Shown piece by piece: positions 1 to 7,142 of a stretch of DNA of 12,674 nt (within the stretch, counting starts at the first letter, position 1; each line of letters opens with the position of its first letter). Below the pieces are notes generated by a model. That model saw nothing but the letters and a program-made list of their open reading frames with translations. It had not been told where the DNA came from and did no database searches. Source of the DNA: Bryobacteraceae bacterium. GTDB lineage: Bacteria; Acidobacteriota; Terriglobia; Bryobacterales; Bryobacteraceae. The stretch is taken from NCBI GenBank assembly GCA_030039005.1, contig JASHQT010000128.1, positions 1-12,674 on the forward strand, read 5' to 3'. Position numbers and translations under genes: made by a program.

Positions 1-1
1 T

Positions 2-1513
2 CGCGAGCCGCAAAACTGGCTCACCTATTCGGGGACCACGTTCAGCCAGCGCTACAGCCTGCTCACCCAAATCACGCCGGACAACGTAAACCGTCTCGAA
101 TTGCAGTGGGTGTTCCAAGCCAAGTCGCTCGAAAAATTCGAAGCCACGCCGCTGGTGGTGAACGGCGTGCTGTACACCGTGCAGGCGCCCGACGACGTGT
201 TCGCTCTCGACGCCGCCTCGGGCCGCATCTTCTGGTCATTGAACTATAGCCCGCATCCCAAGGCCGGCCCGTGCTGCGGGCGCGTGAATCGCGGTCTGGC
301 GATCCTGGGCGACACCCTGTTCATGGGGACCATCGACGCGCATCTGCTCGCTATCGACGCCAAGAACGGGCAGGTGCTGTGGAACACCACGGTGGCGCCG
401 GTGGAGGAGGCCTACGCCATCACGCATGCGCCGCTAATCGTCAAGGACAAGGTGATTGTCGGCACTGCGGGTGGCGACCGCGGTGTCAGCGCATTCATCG
501 CGGCCTTTGATACCAAGACCGGCAAAGAGGTTTGGCGCTTCCACACCATCCCGCAGCCGGGCGAACCGAATTTCGGCACCTGGTCGGGCGATTCTTGGAA
601 AAAAGGCGGCGCCGCGATTTGGAACACCGGCTCCTACGATCCGGAAACCAATCTCACGTTTTGGGGCACCGGAAACCCGGCGCCGGATTGGGACGGCCGC
701 AAGCGTCTGGGCGACAACCTCTATAGCGATTCGGTGCTCGCGCTCGATGCCGACACAGGCAAGCTGAAATGGTTTTATCAATTCACCCCGCACGACGAAA
801 CGGATTACGACGCCACACAGGTCCCCGTGCTGGCCGACATCGATTGGAAAGGCGCGCCGCGCAAAGTGATGCTGTGGGCGAACCGCAATGGCCTGATGTA
901 CGTCATGGACCGCACCTCCGGCGAATTTCTTCTGGGCAAACCGTTCGTCAAGGTGAATTGGATGAACGGATTCGACGAAAAAGGCCGGCCCATGCGCGTT
1001 CCGGGCAAAGTGCCTTCGCCCGAGGGCACGCTCCTCATGCCCACCGTGCTCGGCGCCACCAACTGGTATCCGCCCTCCTTCAGCCCGCGCACCGGCTGGT
1101 TCTACCTTCCGCTGTGGGAGAACACGGCGACCATCGCCAAACTCGGCGCTTTTCCCAAGGGTGTCGGCAACAATCCCATGGGCGCCGTGAATTTGCAGCC
1201 CGACTTCAAAACCGAGGAGGAAGGCTACGGCGCCGTGAGCGCGTTCGACCCCCAGACCGGCGAGCGCAAATGGGAATTCAAGATGACCGACATCACCTGG
1301 GCCGGCGTGCTGACCACGGCTTCGGATCTTCTGTTCAGCGGCGGCCGCGAAGGCTATTTCTTCGCGCTCGATGACCGCACCGGCAAACTGCTGTGGAAGG
1401 CTTCGCTCGGCGGGCAAATCAACAGCGGCCCCATGACGTATGCGGTGAATGGCAAGCAGTACGTCGCGGTGGACGCCGGCAACGCGTTGTTCACGTTCGC
1501 GCTGCGGCAGTAA
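2..1513 (+). CDS. PQQ-dependent alcohol dehydrogenase (quinoprotein, methanol/ethanol family), 5' end missing
   Basis: Periplasmic quinoprotein oxidising an alcohol with pyrroloquinoline quinone and passing electrons to a cytochrome. The reading frame is open from base 2 and begins with NWLTYSGTTFSQRYS, typical of residues just after the signal peptide, so the true start lies left of the window. The TTG at 101 is internal. Six propeller blades end in W motifs such as SGRIFW, NGQVLW, TGKEVW, TGKLKW, TGERKW and TGKLLW. The vicinal Cys pair over PQQ is at 272-277 (GPCCGRVNRG). The Asn metal ligand is in GTGNPAPDW (674-676) and the catalytic Asp is in D-Y-D at 803-811. No cytochrome c domain follows; the protein ends TFALRQ with TAA. 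The usual Glu metal ligand (GAELGVRG in MxaF) reads GGDRGVSA, an Asp at 476-478. The substrate cannot be told from sequence. Its stop lies 10 bases from the stop of the facing gene. Confidence 0.93.
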   Translation, partial: REPQNWLTYSGTTFSQRYSLLTQITPDNVNRLELQWVFQAKSLEKFEATPLVVNGVLYTVQAPDDVFALDAASGRIFWSLNYSPHPKAGPCCGRVNRGLAILGDTLFMGTIDAHLLAIDAKNGQVLWNTTVAPVEEAYAITHAPLIVKDKVIVGTAGGDRGVSAFIAAFDTKTGKEVWRFHTIPQPGEPNFGTWSGDSWKKGGAAIWNTGSYDPETNLTFWGTGNPAPDWDGRKRLGDNLYSDSVLALDADTGKLKWFYQFTPHDETDYDATQVPVLADIDWKGAPRKVMLWANRNGLMYVMDRTSGEFLLGKPFVKVNWMNGFDEKGRPMRVPGKVPSPEGTLLMPTVLGATNWYPPSFSPRTGWFYLPLWENTATIAKLGAFPKGVGNNPMGAVNLQPDFKTEEEGYGAVSAFDPQTGERKWEFKMTDITWAGVLTTASDLLFSGGREGYFFALDDRTGKLLWKASLGGQINSGPMTYAVNGKQYVAVDAGNALFTFALRQ

Positions 1514-1523
1514 TTGGGGCGTG

Positions 1524-2636
1524 CTACGCGCAAACGGCCCGGGCGGCCTTCAGCCGGCCGAGCAGATCCTCCAGATCGTGATGGTCGAGCGGCTTGCGCA
1601 GGAAACCGGAGCAGCCGGATTGCGCCGCTGACCGCATTTGGGTGTTCAGATCGTCGGAAGAGAGCACCACGATCGGAGTGCGCGCGTTTCCGGTTTGCGT
1701 CTCCCAGTCGCGGACCGAGCGGATCGCCTTGTAGCCATCCAGGCCGGGCATGTGAACATCCATGAAGACCACATCGAAGCGGCGGGCCTTCATCATGCTC
1801 ACGGCCTCCACGCCGTCGTGCGCCCGCCACACGGTCTCTTTTTGCAGCAGAAGCCCGGTCAGGGCGAAGCTCTCGTCGGAATCCTCGGCCACCAGAACAC
1901 TGAGCGCGGACTGATCGCTCTCGGCCGGATCCGGTTGCGGGGCGTCCTCGGATTCCACGGCCCAGGGAAGCCGGAGGCGCAGCGCCATCGGCGCTCGGGC
2001 GTCGGAGACGAACTCGGCCGTTCCGCCGAGCGCGCGCAGGCGCTGGCCGGCCACCAGTGTCGAAACCCCGAACAGGATATCGTCGTTGTCCTGAAATTCG
2101 ATCTGCTCGGGATCCGCATTCATCCAGTCCGCCACGCGCAGGGCGATTTTGGAGTTGGCCGGCACGATCTCGATCACCACGCCCCGGCCGTCCGCCGCGG
2201 CCACGGATGCGATTCTGGCCTCTCCTCTCCGTCCCAGTTTCGAAACCGCGTCCAGGATCCGCGCAAGTACCTGTTCGATGGCCCGGCGGTGCAGGCGCCC
2301 CACGGCGGGCGATGCCGGCGATTGCAGGATTAGGCGGCTGGCGCGGTCGTCCGCGGCCAGATTGAGCACTTCCATGGTCTCCCCGAGCGTGAGCGTCAAG
2401 TCGAATTCTTCGGCCGGCTCGAGCACGGGCGCCTCGTTCGCCAGCAGCTCGCGGATGTCGTCGATCGAGTGCAGCAGACGATCCGCGCTCGCTCTGCTGT
2501 TTTCCAGATACATTCGCCAGCCGGGATCGCCCCCGGCGCCGGGGCCGAGCGTCATCAGGCCGAAGGTGGCGTGCACGGAATTTCTGGCTTCATTGCACAG
2601 ATAATCCAAAAGGCTGAGCATGGTTTGATTGGTCAT
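1524..2636 (-). CDS. Degenerate histidine kinase (pseudokinase) with C-terminal receiver domain
   Basis: Protein of 370 residues, cytosolic, with no membrane segment. Residues 7-65 align without gaps to the HisKA helix of the hybrid kinase at 4416-7142, but the phospho-accepting His is Asn15 (CNEARNS against SHDIRTP). Residues about 75-225 resemble a HATPase fold (IEQVLARIL, then FGVSTLVAGQRLRALGG, ending LRLRLPW). The N-box Asn residues are Arg126 and Ala130 and there is no DxGxG motif, so ATP binding and autophosphorylation look lost. Residues about 244-365 form a normal receiver: acidic ED at 251-252, phospho-acceptor Asp293 in FMDVHMPG, Ser in VVLSSDD, Lys348 in LRKPL. It could be a phosphorylatable docking protein or a phosphotransfer partner resembling ChpT-type HisKA-like folds, though a His is missing at the expected place. 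It lies 27 bases downstream of the CpaE-like gene, probably in one operon, with a good Shine-Dalgarno. Confidence 0.85.
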   Translation of the reverse strand: MTNQTMLSLLDYLCNEARNSVHATFGLMTLGPGAGGDPGWRMYLENSRASADRLLHSIDDIRELLANEAPVLEPAEEFDLTLTLGETMEVLNLAADDRASRLILQSPASPAVGRLHRRAIEQVLARILDAVSKLGRRGEARIASVAAADGRGVVIEIVPANSKIALRVADWMNADPEQIEFQDNDDILFGVSTLVAGQRLRALGGTAEFVSDARAPMALRLRLPWAVESEDAPQPDPAESDQSALSVLVAEDSDESFALTGLLLQKETVWRAHDGVEAVSMMKARRFDVVFMDVHMPGLDGYKAIRSVRDWETQTGNARTPIVVLSSDDLNTQMRSAAQSGCSGFLRKPLDHHDLEDLLGRLKAARAVCA

Positions 2637-2641
2637 GCGCG

Positions 2642-2648
2642 TCTCCTT
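2642..2648 (-). promoter_or_regulatory. Shine-Dalgarno site of the degenerate kinase-receiver gene
   Basis: On the minus strand the bases before the ATG read AAAGGAGACGCGC, giving an AGGAG core six bases from the start. This fixes the start at 2636 and shows independent translation initiation within the presumed operon. Confidence 0.75.
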
Positions 2649-2663
2649 TCACGCTACCCGGGG

Positions 2664-3830
2664 CTACCTCTGCCCCTCGCGCGCGGCGCTGACCGAGAAG
2701 TATTCGACGAAGCGCCGCACCGCGTTGGGCTTTTTGGTCAACCGCCGGTCGGCCGTCATCTCTTCGGCGATCCGGACCAGGTGTTTCCCCAAGCCCGAAG
2801 CACTGTCCAGCACCGCGCCCTTCTGCACCGCGCGCGAGATCTCGCTTGCGGCCGCCGGGAGCAGGTGGCGCACCGGCAGTTGGATAATCCGCTGGATGTC
2901 GTCCACCGAGAGCGTGCTACGGCGTTCAGTGCGATTGAGCACCACCGAAATTTTGTCGGTCAGGCGCAGATCCTTCAACCAGCTCGCTTTCCGCCGCGCC
3001 ACGTGCAGAGCGCCGATGTCGGGGGTCGAGACCAGGTAGATCCGCTTGGCGCGCAGCAAGGTCTCGCATTCCTGATCCTCCATGGTGCCCGGCAGATCCA
3101 CCGCGACCAGCGCATAGCGGCGCAGCGCGAAGTCCAGCAGCTCCATGAAACGCTCGGTGGAGACGTGGCGCGAGAAATCCATGGGCCCCGAGCCCAACAG
3201 ATGCAGGTGGTGAACCTGGGACACCAGGTTCGACCAGATGTCGGAGTCCAGGCGCTCGGTCTGCAGCAGCGCGTCGACGATCGTATGGGCGCCTTCGGCC
3301 TTGAGCAGAAATGAGGTCACGCCTAAACGGATGTCAAAATCGAGCAACAGCGTCGGATCCGCGGTCCGTTCGGCCGCCATGGCCGTCGCATAGGTGGCCA
3401 CCGTGGTGCCGCCGCAGCCGGGCTTGGAGGGCATGAAGGCGAACAGATCCGCCAGAATTTCGCCGGAATTCGCTAGCGTCGAGGCGGCGCGCGCCGCTGC
3501 CTGCCGGATCTCCCGCTGCGTGAATTCGGGCAACACCTCGCGCACCCCGGCCTGCATTAACTGCAACAGCTCCTCGCGGCTCCCTCCGGCCCTCACGGCG
3601 ATGACCACTACGTGCGTCCGCCCGTCCACCGCGCGCGCCACCGGTATGGCATGCGGCACATCGGCGAAATCCACCACCAGAATGCATGGATACTCCGGAC
3701 CCAGCCCCCGCAGCCGGCTCGCGTCCTCGTACTTGAGGTCCCAGGCGGCCTCGAACCGAAGGTGGCCGTCGAGCGAGGTCCGGACGTCGCCATGAAATCC
3801 TGGGTCCGACGAAACCGTGGCCAGGATCAC
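2664..3830 (-). CDS. CpaE/TadZ-like ATPase: receiver-like N-domain plus ParA/MinD-type P-loop
   Basis: Protein of 388 residues starting at GTG (CAC at 3828-3830) with AGGAG six bases upstream. Residues 1-115 look like an atypical receiver (ILVVDFADV strand, then QLMQAGVREVLPE), as in CpaE and TadZ. Residues about 125-340 are a MinD/ParA-type ATPase. The deviant Walker A is SKPGCGGTT, with signature Lys136 kept but the usual second P-loop Lys replaced by Gly141. Walker A' is LLLDFD (Asp164, Asp166) and the Walker B-like strand is LVAVDLPG. CpaE and TadZ place Flp/tad pilus machinery at a cell pole, and many have weakened ATPase motifs. No pilin, CpaF ATPase or secretin gene is in the window; its partners here are two-component genes. 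It is probably the first gene of a two-gene operon. Plasmid or chromosome partition is less likely, because there is no ParB and the N-domain is receiver-like. Confidence 0.85.
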   Translation of the reverse strand: MILATVSSDPGFHGDVRTSLDGHLRFEAAWDLKYEDASRLRGLGPEYPCILVVDFADVPHAIPVARAVDGRTHVVVIAVRAGGSREELLQLMQAGVREVLPEFTQREIRQAAARAASTLANSGEILADLFAFMPSKPGCGGTTVATYATAMAAERTADPTLLLDFDIRLGVTSFLLKAEGAHTIVDALLQTERLDSDIWSNLVSQVHHLHLLGSGPMDFSRHVSTERFMELLDFALRRYALVAVDLPGTMEDQECETLLRAKRIYLVSTPDIGALHVARRKASWLKDLRLTDKISVVLNRTERRSTLSVDDIQRIIQLPVRHLLPAAASEISRAVQKGAVLDSASGLGKHLVRIAEEMTADRRLTKKPNAVRRFVEYFSVSAAREGQR

Positions 3831-4001
3831 CGTGGTCTCCTCACGTCTACGTCTGTTCTCACGCAGGGCTTATCGGTTGCACGTTGGCCGAACAAGAGCG
3901 GCGGAAGCGTGCCGGCCGGTCAGACGCGCGGCACCTCGCCAGTAAAGGCTCACAGGCCGCCGGTTCAAAGTTTTTCGCCGCGCTGCCGATGAGTTTGCGT
4001 T
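3831..4001. other. Divergent intergenic region between the CpaE-like gene and the response regulator
   Basis: This 171-base region must contain the 5' ends of both signalling operons. I find no convincing paired -35/-10 on either strand. The best minus-strand candidate is TTGTTC, 17 bases, TAAGCC, and the -10 is poor. No hairpin terminator is evident. It may depend on an activator or an alternative sigma factor. Confidence 0.5.
3837..3841 (-). promoter_or_regulatory. Shine-Dalgarno site of the CpaE-like gene
   Basis: The minus strand reads GTGAGGAGACCACG directly before the GTG start, so AGGAG sits six bases upstream. This supports GTG at 3830 rather than an internal ATG. The tandem hexamer ACGTCT (3843-3854, plus strand) lies just upstream in the leader. 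Confidence 0.7.
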
Positions 4002-4412
4002 GTGGCCCACGAGGTCTCGGAGAAAACCTGGCGCCCCCCCGGCGCACGCTGGCACGGAAGAGTGCTGGTGGTCGATGACGACGAGCACTTCCGCGTGCTG
4101 GCCCGGTCCATCCTGGAGCCTGCCGGTTTCGAGGTGCTCGAATCAGCGGACACCGAACAGTGCCTGGCCGAGTTGCGGCGCCAGGCGGTGGACGCCGTGG
4201 TGCTCGACATGGTGATGCCGGGCCGCGATGGCATCGAAGCCCTGCGAGAGCTGAAGAAATCCTTCCCCCAAGTCCGCATCGTCGCGGTCTCCGGCACCGA
4301 GCAGTCCGAGCTCTATTTGTCCGTCTCGGCGTACCTCGGCGCCGATGCTTCGCTCGAGAAGGCGCGCATCAGCTCGTTGTGCCCCTTGTTGCAGGTGGTC
4401 TTGGACGGCTAG
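4002..4412 (+). CDS. Single-domain response regulator (CheY/Spo0F-like receiver)
   Basis: Protein of 136 residues made of one receiver domain with no output domain. Residues 20-28 give strand VLVVDDDEH with the acidic Mg-binding pair. Asp69 in VVLDMVMPGRDG is the phospho-acceptor, Ser97 in VAVSG is the switch residue, and Lys120 follows 51 residues after Asp69, the normal spacing, though the usual Pro after Lys is Ala. Everything needed for phosphorylation is present. The start is the in-frame GTG at 4002. It has no clear Shine-Dalgarno, so the first 15-20 residues are uncertain; the nearby ATG at 3989 is out of frame. The stop is three bases before the hybrid kinase ATG, implying translational coupling and a partner relationship. 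The likely role is a diffusible acceptor or shuttle for phosphoryl groups from that kinase's HPt domain, acting through protein contacts. Confidence 0.88.
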   Translation: MAHEVSEKTWRPPGARWHGRVLVVDDDEHFRVLARSILEPAGFEVLESADTEQCLAELRRQAVDAVVLDMVMPGRDGIEALRELKKSFPQVRIVAVSGTEQSELYLSVSAYLGADASLEKARISSLCPLLQVVLDG

Positions 4413-4415
4413 CTT

Positions 4416-7142
4416 ATGCCCTGGCCGATCCCCAAGAATCGTGGCTGGGCGGATCTTCCGCTGCGCACCAAATGCCTGCTGCTGATCTCGTTTCCCGCCC
4501 TCGCCACGGTAGCCATGTCGGCCGCCGCACATGTACTGAGCGCGCGCCTGACCGCAGCCGAAGGCCAGGTGCGGCGGGCGCTCGAAACCGGCCGCGAGAT
4601 CGAGAGCGTGCGCGCCGCCGAAACCGAGATCAGCGCGGATGCCCGGGCTTATTTCCTTACCGCTGACGAAACGTTCGCCGGCCGCACGCGCTCTGCGCTC
4701 GCGTTCTTTGACGCAGCCCGTCTCCGGCTCATTGCCGCTGTCTCAGACCTGCCCGCCGCTGCGCAACGCCTGGCACGCTTCGGCGCGCTCGAAAATGCGC
4801 GCGAGGAGCGCATGTTCGGCGATATGGCGCGCTTCCGCTCGCACAACCTTGCCCGCGAGCAATTACCAGCAGAACTGAAATTGTTGGAGCAGGCGCGCCT
4901 CCAGATCCAGAACCTCCTCGAATCCATCGCCCAGGACAACCAGAGCCGGCTCGAAGCCTCTCGCAGGCGCGTTGAAGCGCTGCGCTCCCAGCAGTCAGCC
5001 ATCCTCGCCACGTGCCTTTTCGGGGGGCTGCTCGGCGGCATCGCCATGTCGCTGCTATTTGCCCGCGGCATCACGAGCCGCGTTGCGCGCCTGCAGCGCA
5101 ACATGGCGCGCCTGAATGCCGGCGCCGAGCCGGAGCCGGTCACCGGACGCGATGAAATCGCCCGCTTGAACCAGGACGTGCTCCACGTGGCCCAGATTCT
5201 GCGGCGCAAGACCCGGGCACTCGACCAGGCGCTGCACGGCATTGCCGAAGTGGACGCCGCCGGCTACTGCGTGTGGTGCAACCAAGCTTTTGCGGAAGCC
5301 ACCGGCATCCTGGGCAAGGACCGGCCGGCCCACATCTCTAGCCTGGTCCAACCGCAGGACCGGCCGCGCCTGGAGCAGGCCATCGCCGAGATGCCCCGGA
5401 ACGGACGCTCGGAGATCGCCCTACGGCTGGATACCTCTTCGGCACAAGCAGCCGATGTGGCCTTCACGCTCCTCGCCCTGGGGGCCGACTCCCCCCCGCA
5501 CGCCGGCTTTTTCGTGTTCCTGCGCGATCTCTGGGGCGGCAAGCGCGCCGACGCCGCGCTCATCCGGGCCAAGGAAGCGGCCGAGGCTTCCAGTCGCGCC
5601 AAGACCGAGTTCCTGGCCAGAATCAGCCACGATATCCGCACTCCGCTCAACGCCATCCTCGGATCGGCCGATCTGCTGTCGCAAACTTCGCTCAGCTTCG
5701 ATCAGAGCGAATACGTGAACATGTTCCAGCGCAACTGCCGGCGGCTGGTGGCGCTCATCAACGATTTTCTCGATTTTTCCCGCATCGAAGCCGGCGCGCT
5801 GCGCATCGAACGCAGTCCCTACCGGGTCCGCGAAGCCGTCCTCGACGCAGTGGGGACCTTTCGGGAACCGGCGGCTCGCAAGGGCGTGGCACTGGGCGTG
5901 GAGATCGAACCGGCGACACCCGAATGCGCATTGGGAGACGGCTGGCGCATCCAGCAAATCCTGGTGAACCTTCTGAGCAATGCCCTGAAGTTCACGGGCT
6001 CAGGACGCGTCGACGTGCGCGTCCGCGTACTCACCCAAGCGGCCGGAGGAGATCGGCTCCGCTTCGAAATCGCAGATACCGGCCCCGGAATCCGCCTGGA
6101 GGATCAGGACAAGATCTTTGCGCGCTTCGTGCAGTTGCCCCATCCGAGCAACGGCCAGCGTGGCGCGGGGCTAGGTCTCACCATTTGCCGCGATCTGGTG
6201 GAATTGATGGGCGGCGAGATCGGCGTCGCGAGCCGGGAGGGAACGGGAAGCACTTTCTATTTCAACCTCCCGCTCGAGGCCCTCGATTCCTCTGTGGCCG
6301 ATGACCCACCTCTGACCGATGCGGAAAGCGCCGATGCCCTGCCGTCCCAGCTTTCTGTGGCACAGCCGCTCAAGATCCTGTTGGCCGAGGATAACGAAGA
6401 TAACCGGCTGCTGATCGCGCATTATCTCCGGGACCAGCCGGTCGAGCTTTGTTTTGCAGCCAACGGTCTGGAAGCGGTGGAGGCCGTGCAACGCGGCGAG
6501 CCATTCGATCTGATTCTGATGGACATCGACATGCCGGGCATGGACGGCCACACTGCCACGCGCCAGATTCTAGCTTTCGAGCAATCCCCCCAGTCCAGCA
6601 TGCTGTCCGGCACGCTGCCCGCCGCGGCGCCCGGCCTGTTGCCGCCGTTCGCGCCGCCGGAGCTCACACCGCCGCCTTTCACACCGATTGTCGCGCTCTC
6701 GGCCGATGCCCTCCAGGACGCGGTTGAGACCAGCCTGGAAGCGGGATGCGTGGCGCACGTCGCCAAGCCGGTGGACCGGCAAACGCTGCTCAGGACCATT
6801 CGCCGCTTTGCCTCCCAGAAACTTGCCCAACAAGCGCGAGGCGCGCGGATGCAATCCATTTCCGAGCAGGTGAAGGCTCTGGTTCCGCAGTACCTCGCTT
6901 CCAAAGAGAAGCAAATCGAAGAGGCGCGCGTTTCACTCGCCGCGCGCGACTTCGGTCCCATCCGGCGCTTCGGCCATAATCTCAAAGGCACGGGCAAAGG
7001 CTATGGTTTCCCGATCATCGAAGAGCTCGGCCGGGAGATCGAACGGGCGGCGGCGGAGGCCGACGCTCAACGCATCGCCTCGCAATTGGACGCGTTGCAT
7101 CGCTTTGTGAGCGAATCGGCCGAGACGTTGGCCAACTCTTAG
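4416..7142 (+). CDS. Hybrid sensor histidine kinase: TM-CHASE3-like-TM-HAMP-PAS-HisKA-HATPase-REC-HPt
   Basis: Inner-membrane sensor of 908 residues. TM1 is about residues 20-41. A helical periplasmic domain resembling CHASE3 follows (about 45-190; AETEISADARAYFLT is characteristic). TM2 is about 195-216, HAMP about 217-270, and a PAS-like domain about 272-375. HisKA has His405 in ISHDIRTPLN. HATPase has N-box Asn518, DTGPGI from Asp554, then GLGLTICRDLVELMGG. The receiver (about 650-800) has Asp659, Asp703 and Lys784. The HPt domain (about 815-908) has His854 in FGHNLKGTG. All catalytic residues of a His-Asp-His relay are present. The receiver carries a Pro-rich insertion between Asp703 and Ser762 (about 29 residues longer than CheY). 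The gene follows the response regulator by three bases, and its TAG overlaps the stop of the facing HDOD gene. The stimulus is unknown; CHASE3 and PAS suggest a periplasmic and a cytosolic input. Confidence 0.94.
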   Translation: MPWPIPKNRGWADLPLRTKCLLLISFPALATVAMSAAAHVLSARLTAAEGQVRRALETGREIESVRAAETEISADARAYFLTADETFAGRTRSALAFFDAARLRLIAAVSDLPAAAQRLARFGALENAREERMFGDMARFRSHNLAREQLPAELKLLEQARLQIQNLLESIAQDNQSRLEASRRRVEALRSQQSAILATCLFGGLLGGIAMSLLFARGITSRVARLQRNMARLNAGAEPEPVTGRDEIARLNQDVLHVAQILRRKTRALDQALHGIAEVDAAGYCVWCNQAFAEATGILGKDRPAHISSLVQPQDRPRLEQAIAEMPRNGRSEIALRLDTSSAQAADVAFTLLALGADSPPHAGFFVFLRDLWGGKRADAALIRAKEAAEASSRAKTEFLARISHDIRTPLNAILGSADLLSQTSLSFDQSEYVNMFQRNCRRLVALINDFLDFSRIEAGALRIERSPYRVREAVLDAVGTFREPAARKGVALGVEIEPATPECALGDGWRIQQILVNLLSNALKFTGSGRVDVRVRVLTQAAGGDRLRFEIADTGPGIRLEDQDKIFARFVQLPHPSNGQRGAGLGLTICRDLVELMGGEIGVASREGTGSTFYFNLPLEALDSSVADDPPLTDAESADALPSQLSVAQPLKILLAEDNEDNRLLIAHYLRDQPVELCFAANGLEAVEAVQRGEPFDLILMDIDMPGMDGHTATRQILAFEQSPQSSMLSGTLPAAAPGLLPPFAPPELTPPPFTPIVALSADALQDAVETSLEAGCVAHVAKPVDRQTLLRTIRRFASQKLAQQARGARMQSISEQVKALVPQYLASKEKQIEEARVSLAARDFGPIRRFGHNLKGTGKGYGFPIIEELGREIERAAAEADAQRIASQLDALHRFVSESAETLANS

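Noticed and set aside
434..1417. 327-codon open frame on the minus strand
   Set aside because: It is antisense to the PQQ dehydrogenase, whose plus-strand motifs are unambiguous. Its composition (His/Gly/Ala/Arg rich) is that of a high-GC shadow frame.
101..1513. TTG at 101 as the start of the dehydrogenase
   Set aside because: The frame is open to base 2 and encodes family-typical residues (NWLTYSG) upstream, so the gene continues off the window.
2469..3314. 281-codon plus-strand frame bridging the two minus-strand genes
   Set aside because: It spans the end of the CpaE-like gene and the start of the pseudokinase gene in antisense, with no motif. It is a high-GC artefact.
2664..3830. Reading the P-loop protein as a ParA partition ATPase
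   Set aside because: There is no ParB or centromere-like repeats nearby, the N-domain is receiver-like, and the second P-loop Lys is missing, all closer to CpaE/TadZ.
4032..4039. C-run near 4032 as a frameshift or phase-variation tract
   Set aside because: The response regulator frame reads sensibly on both sides of it, and similar C-runs occur elsewhere in this GC-rich DNA.
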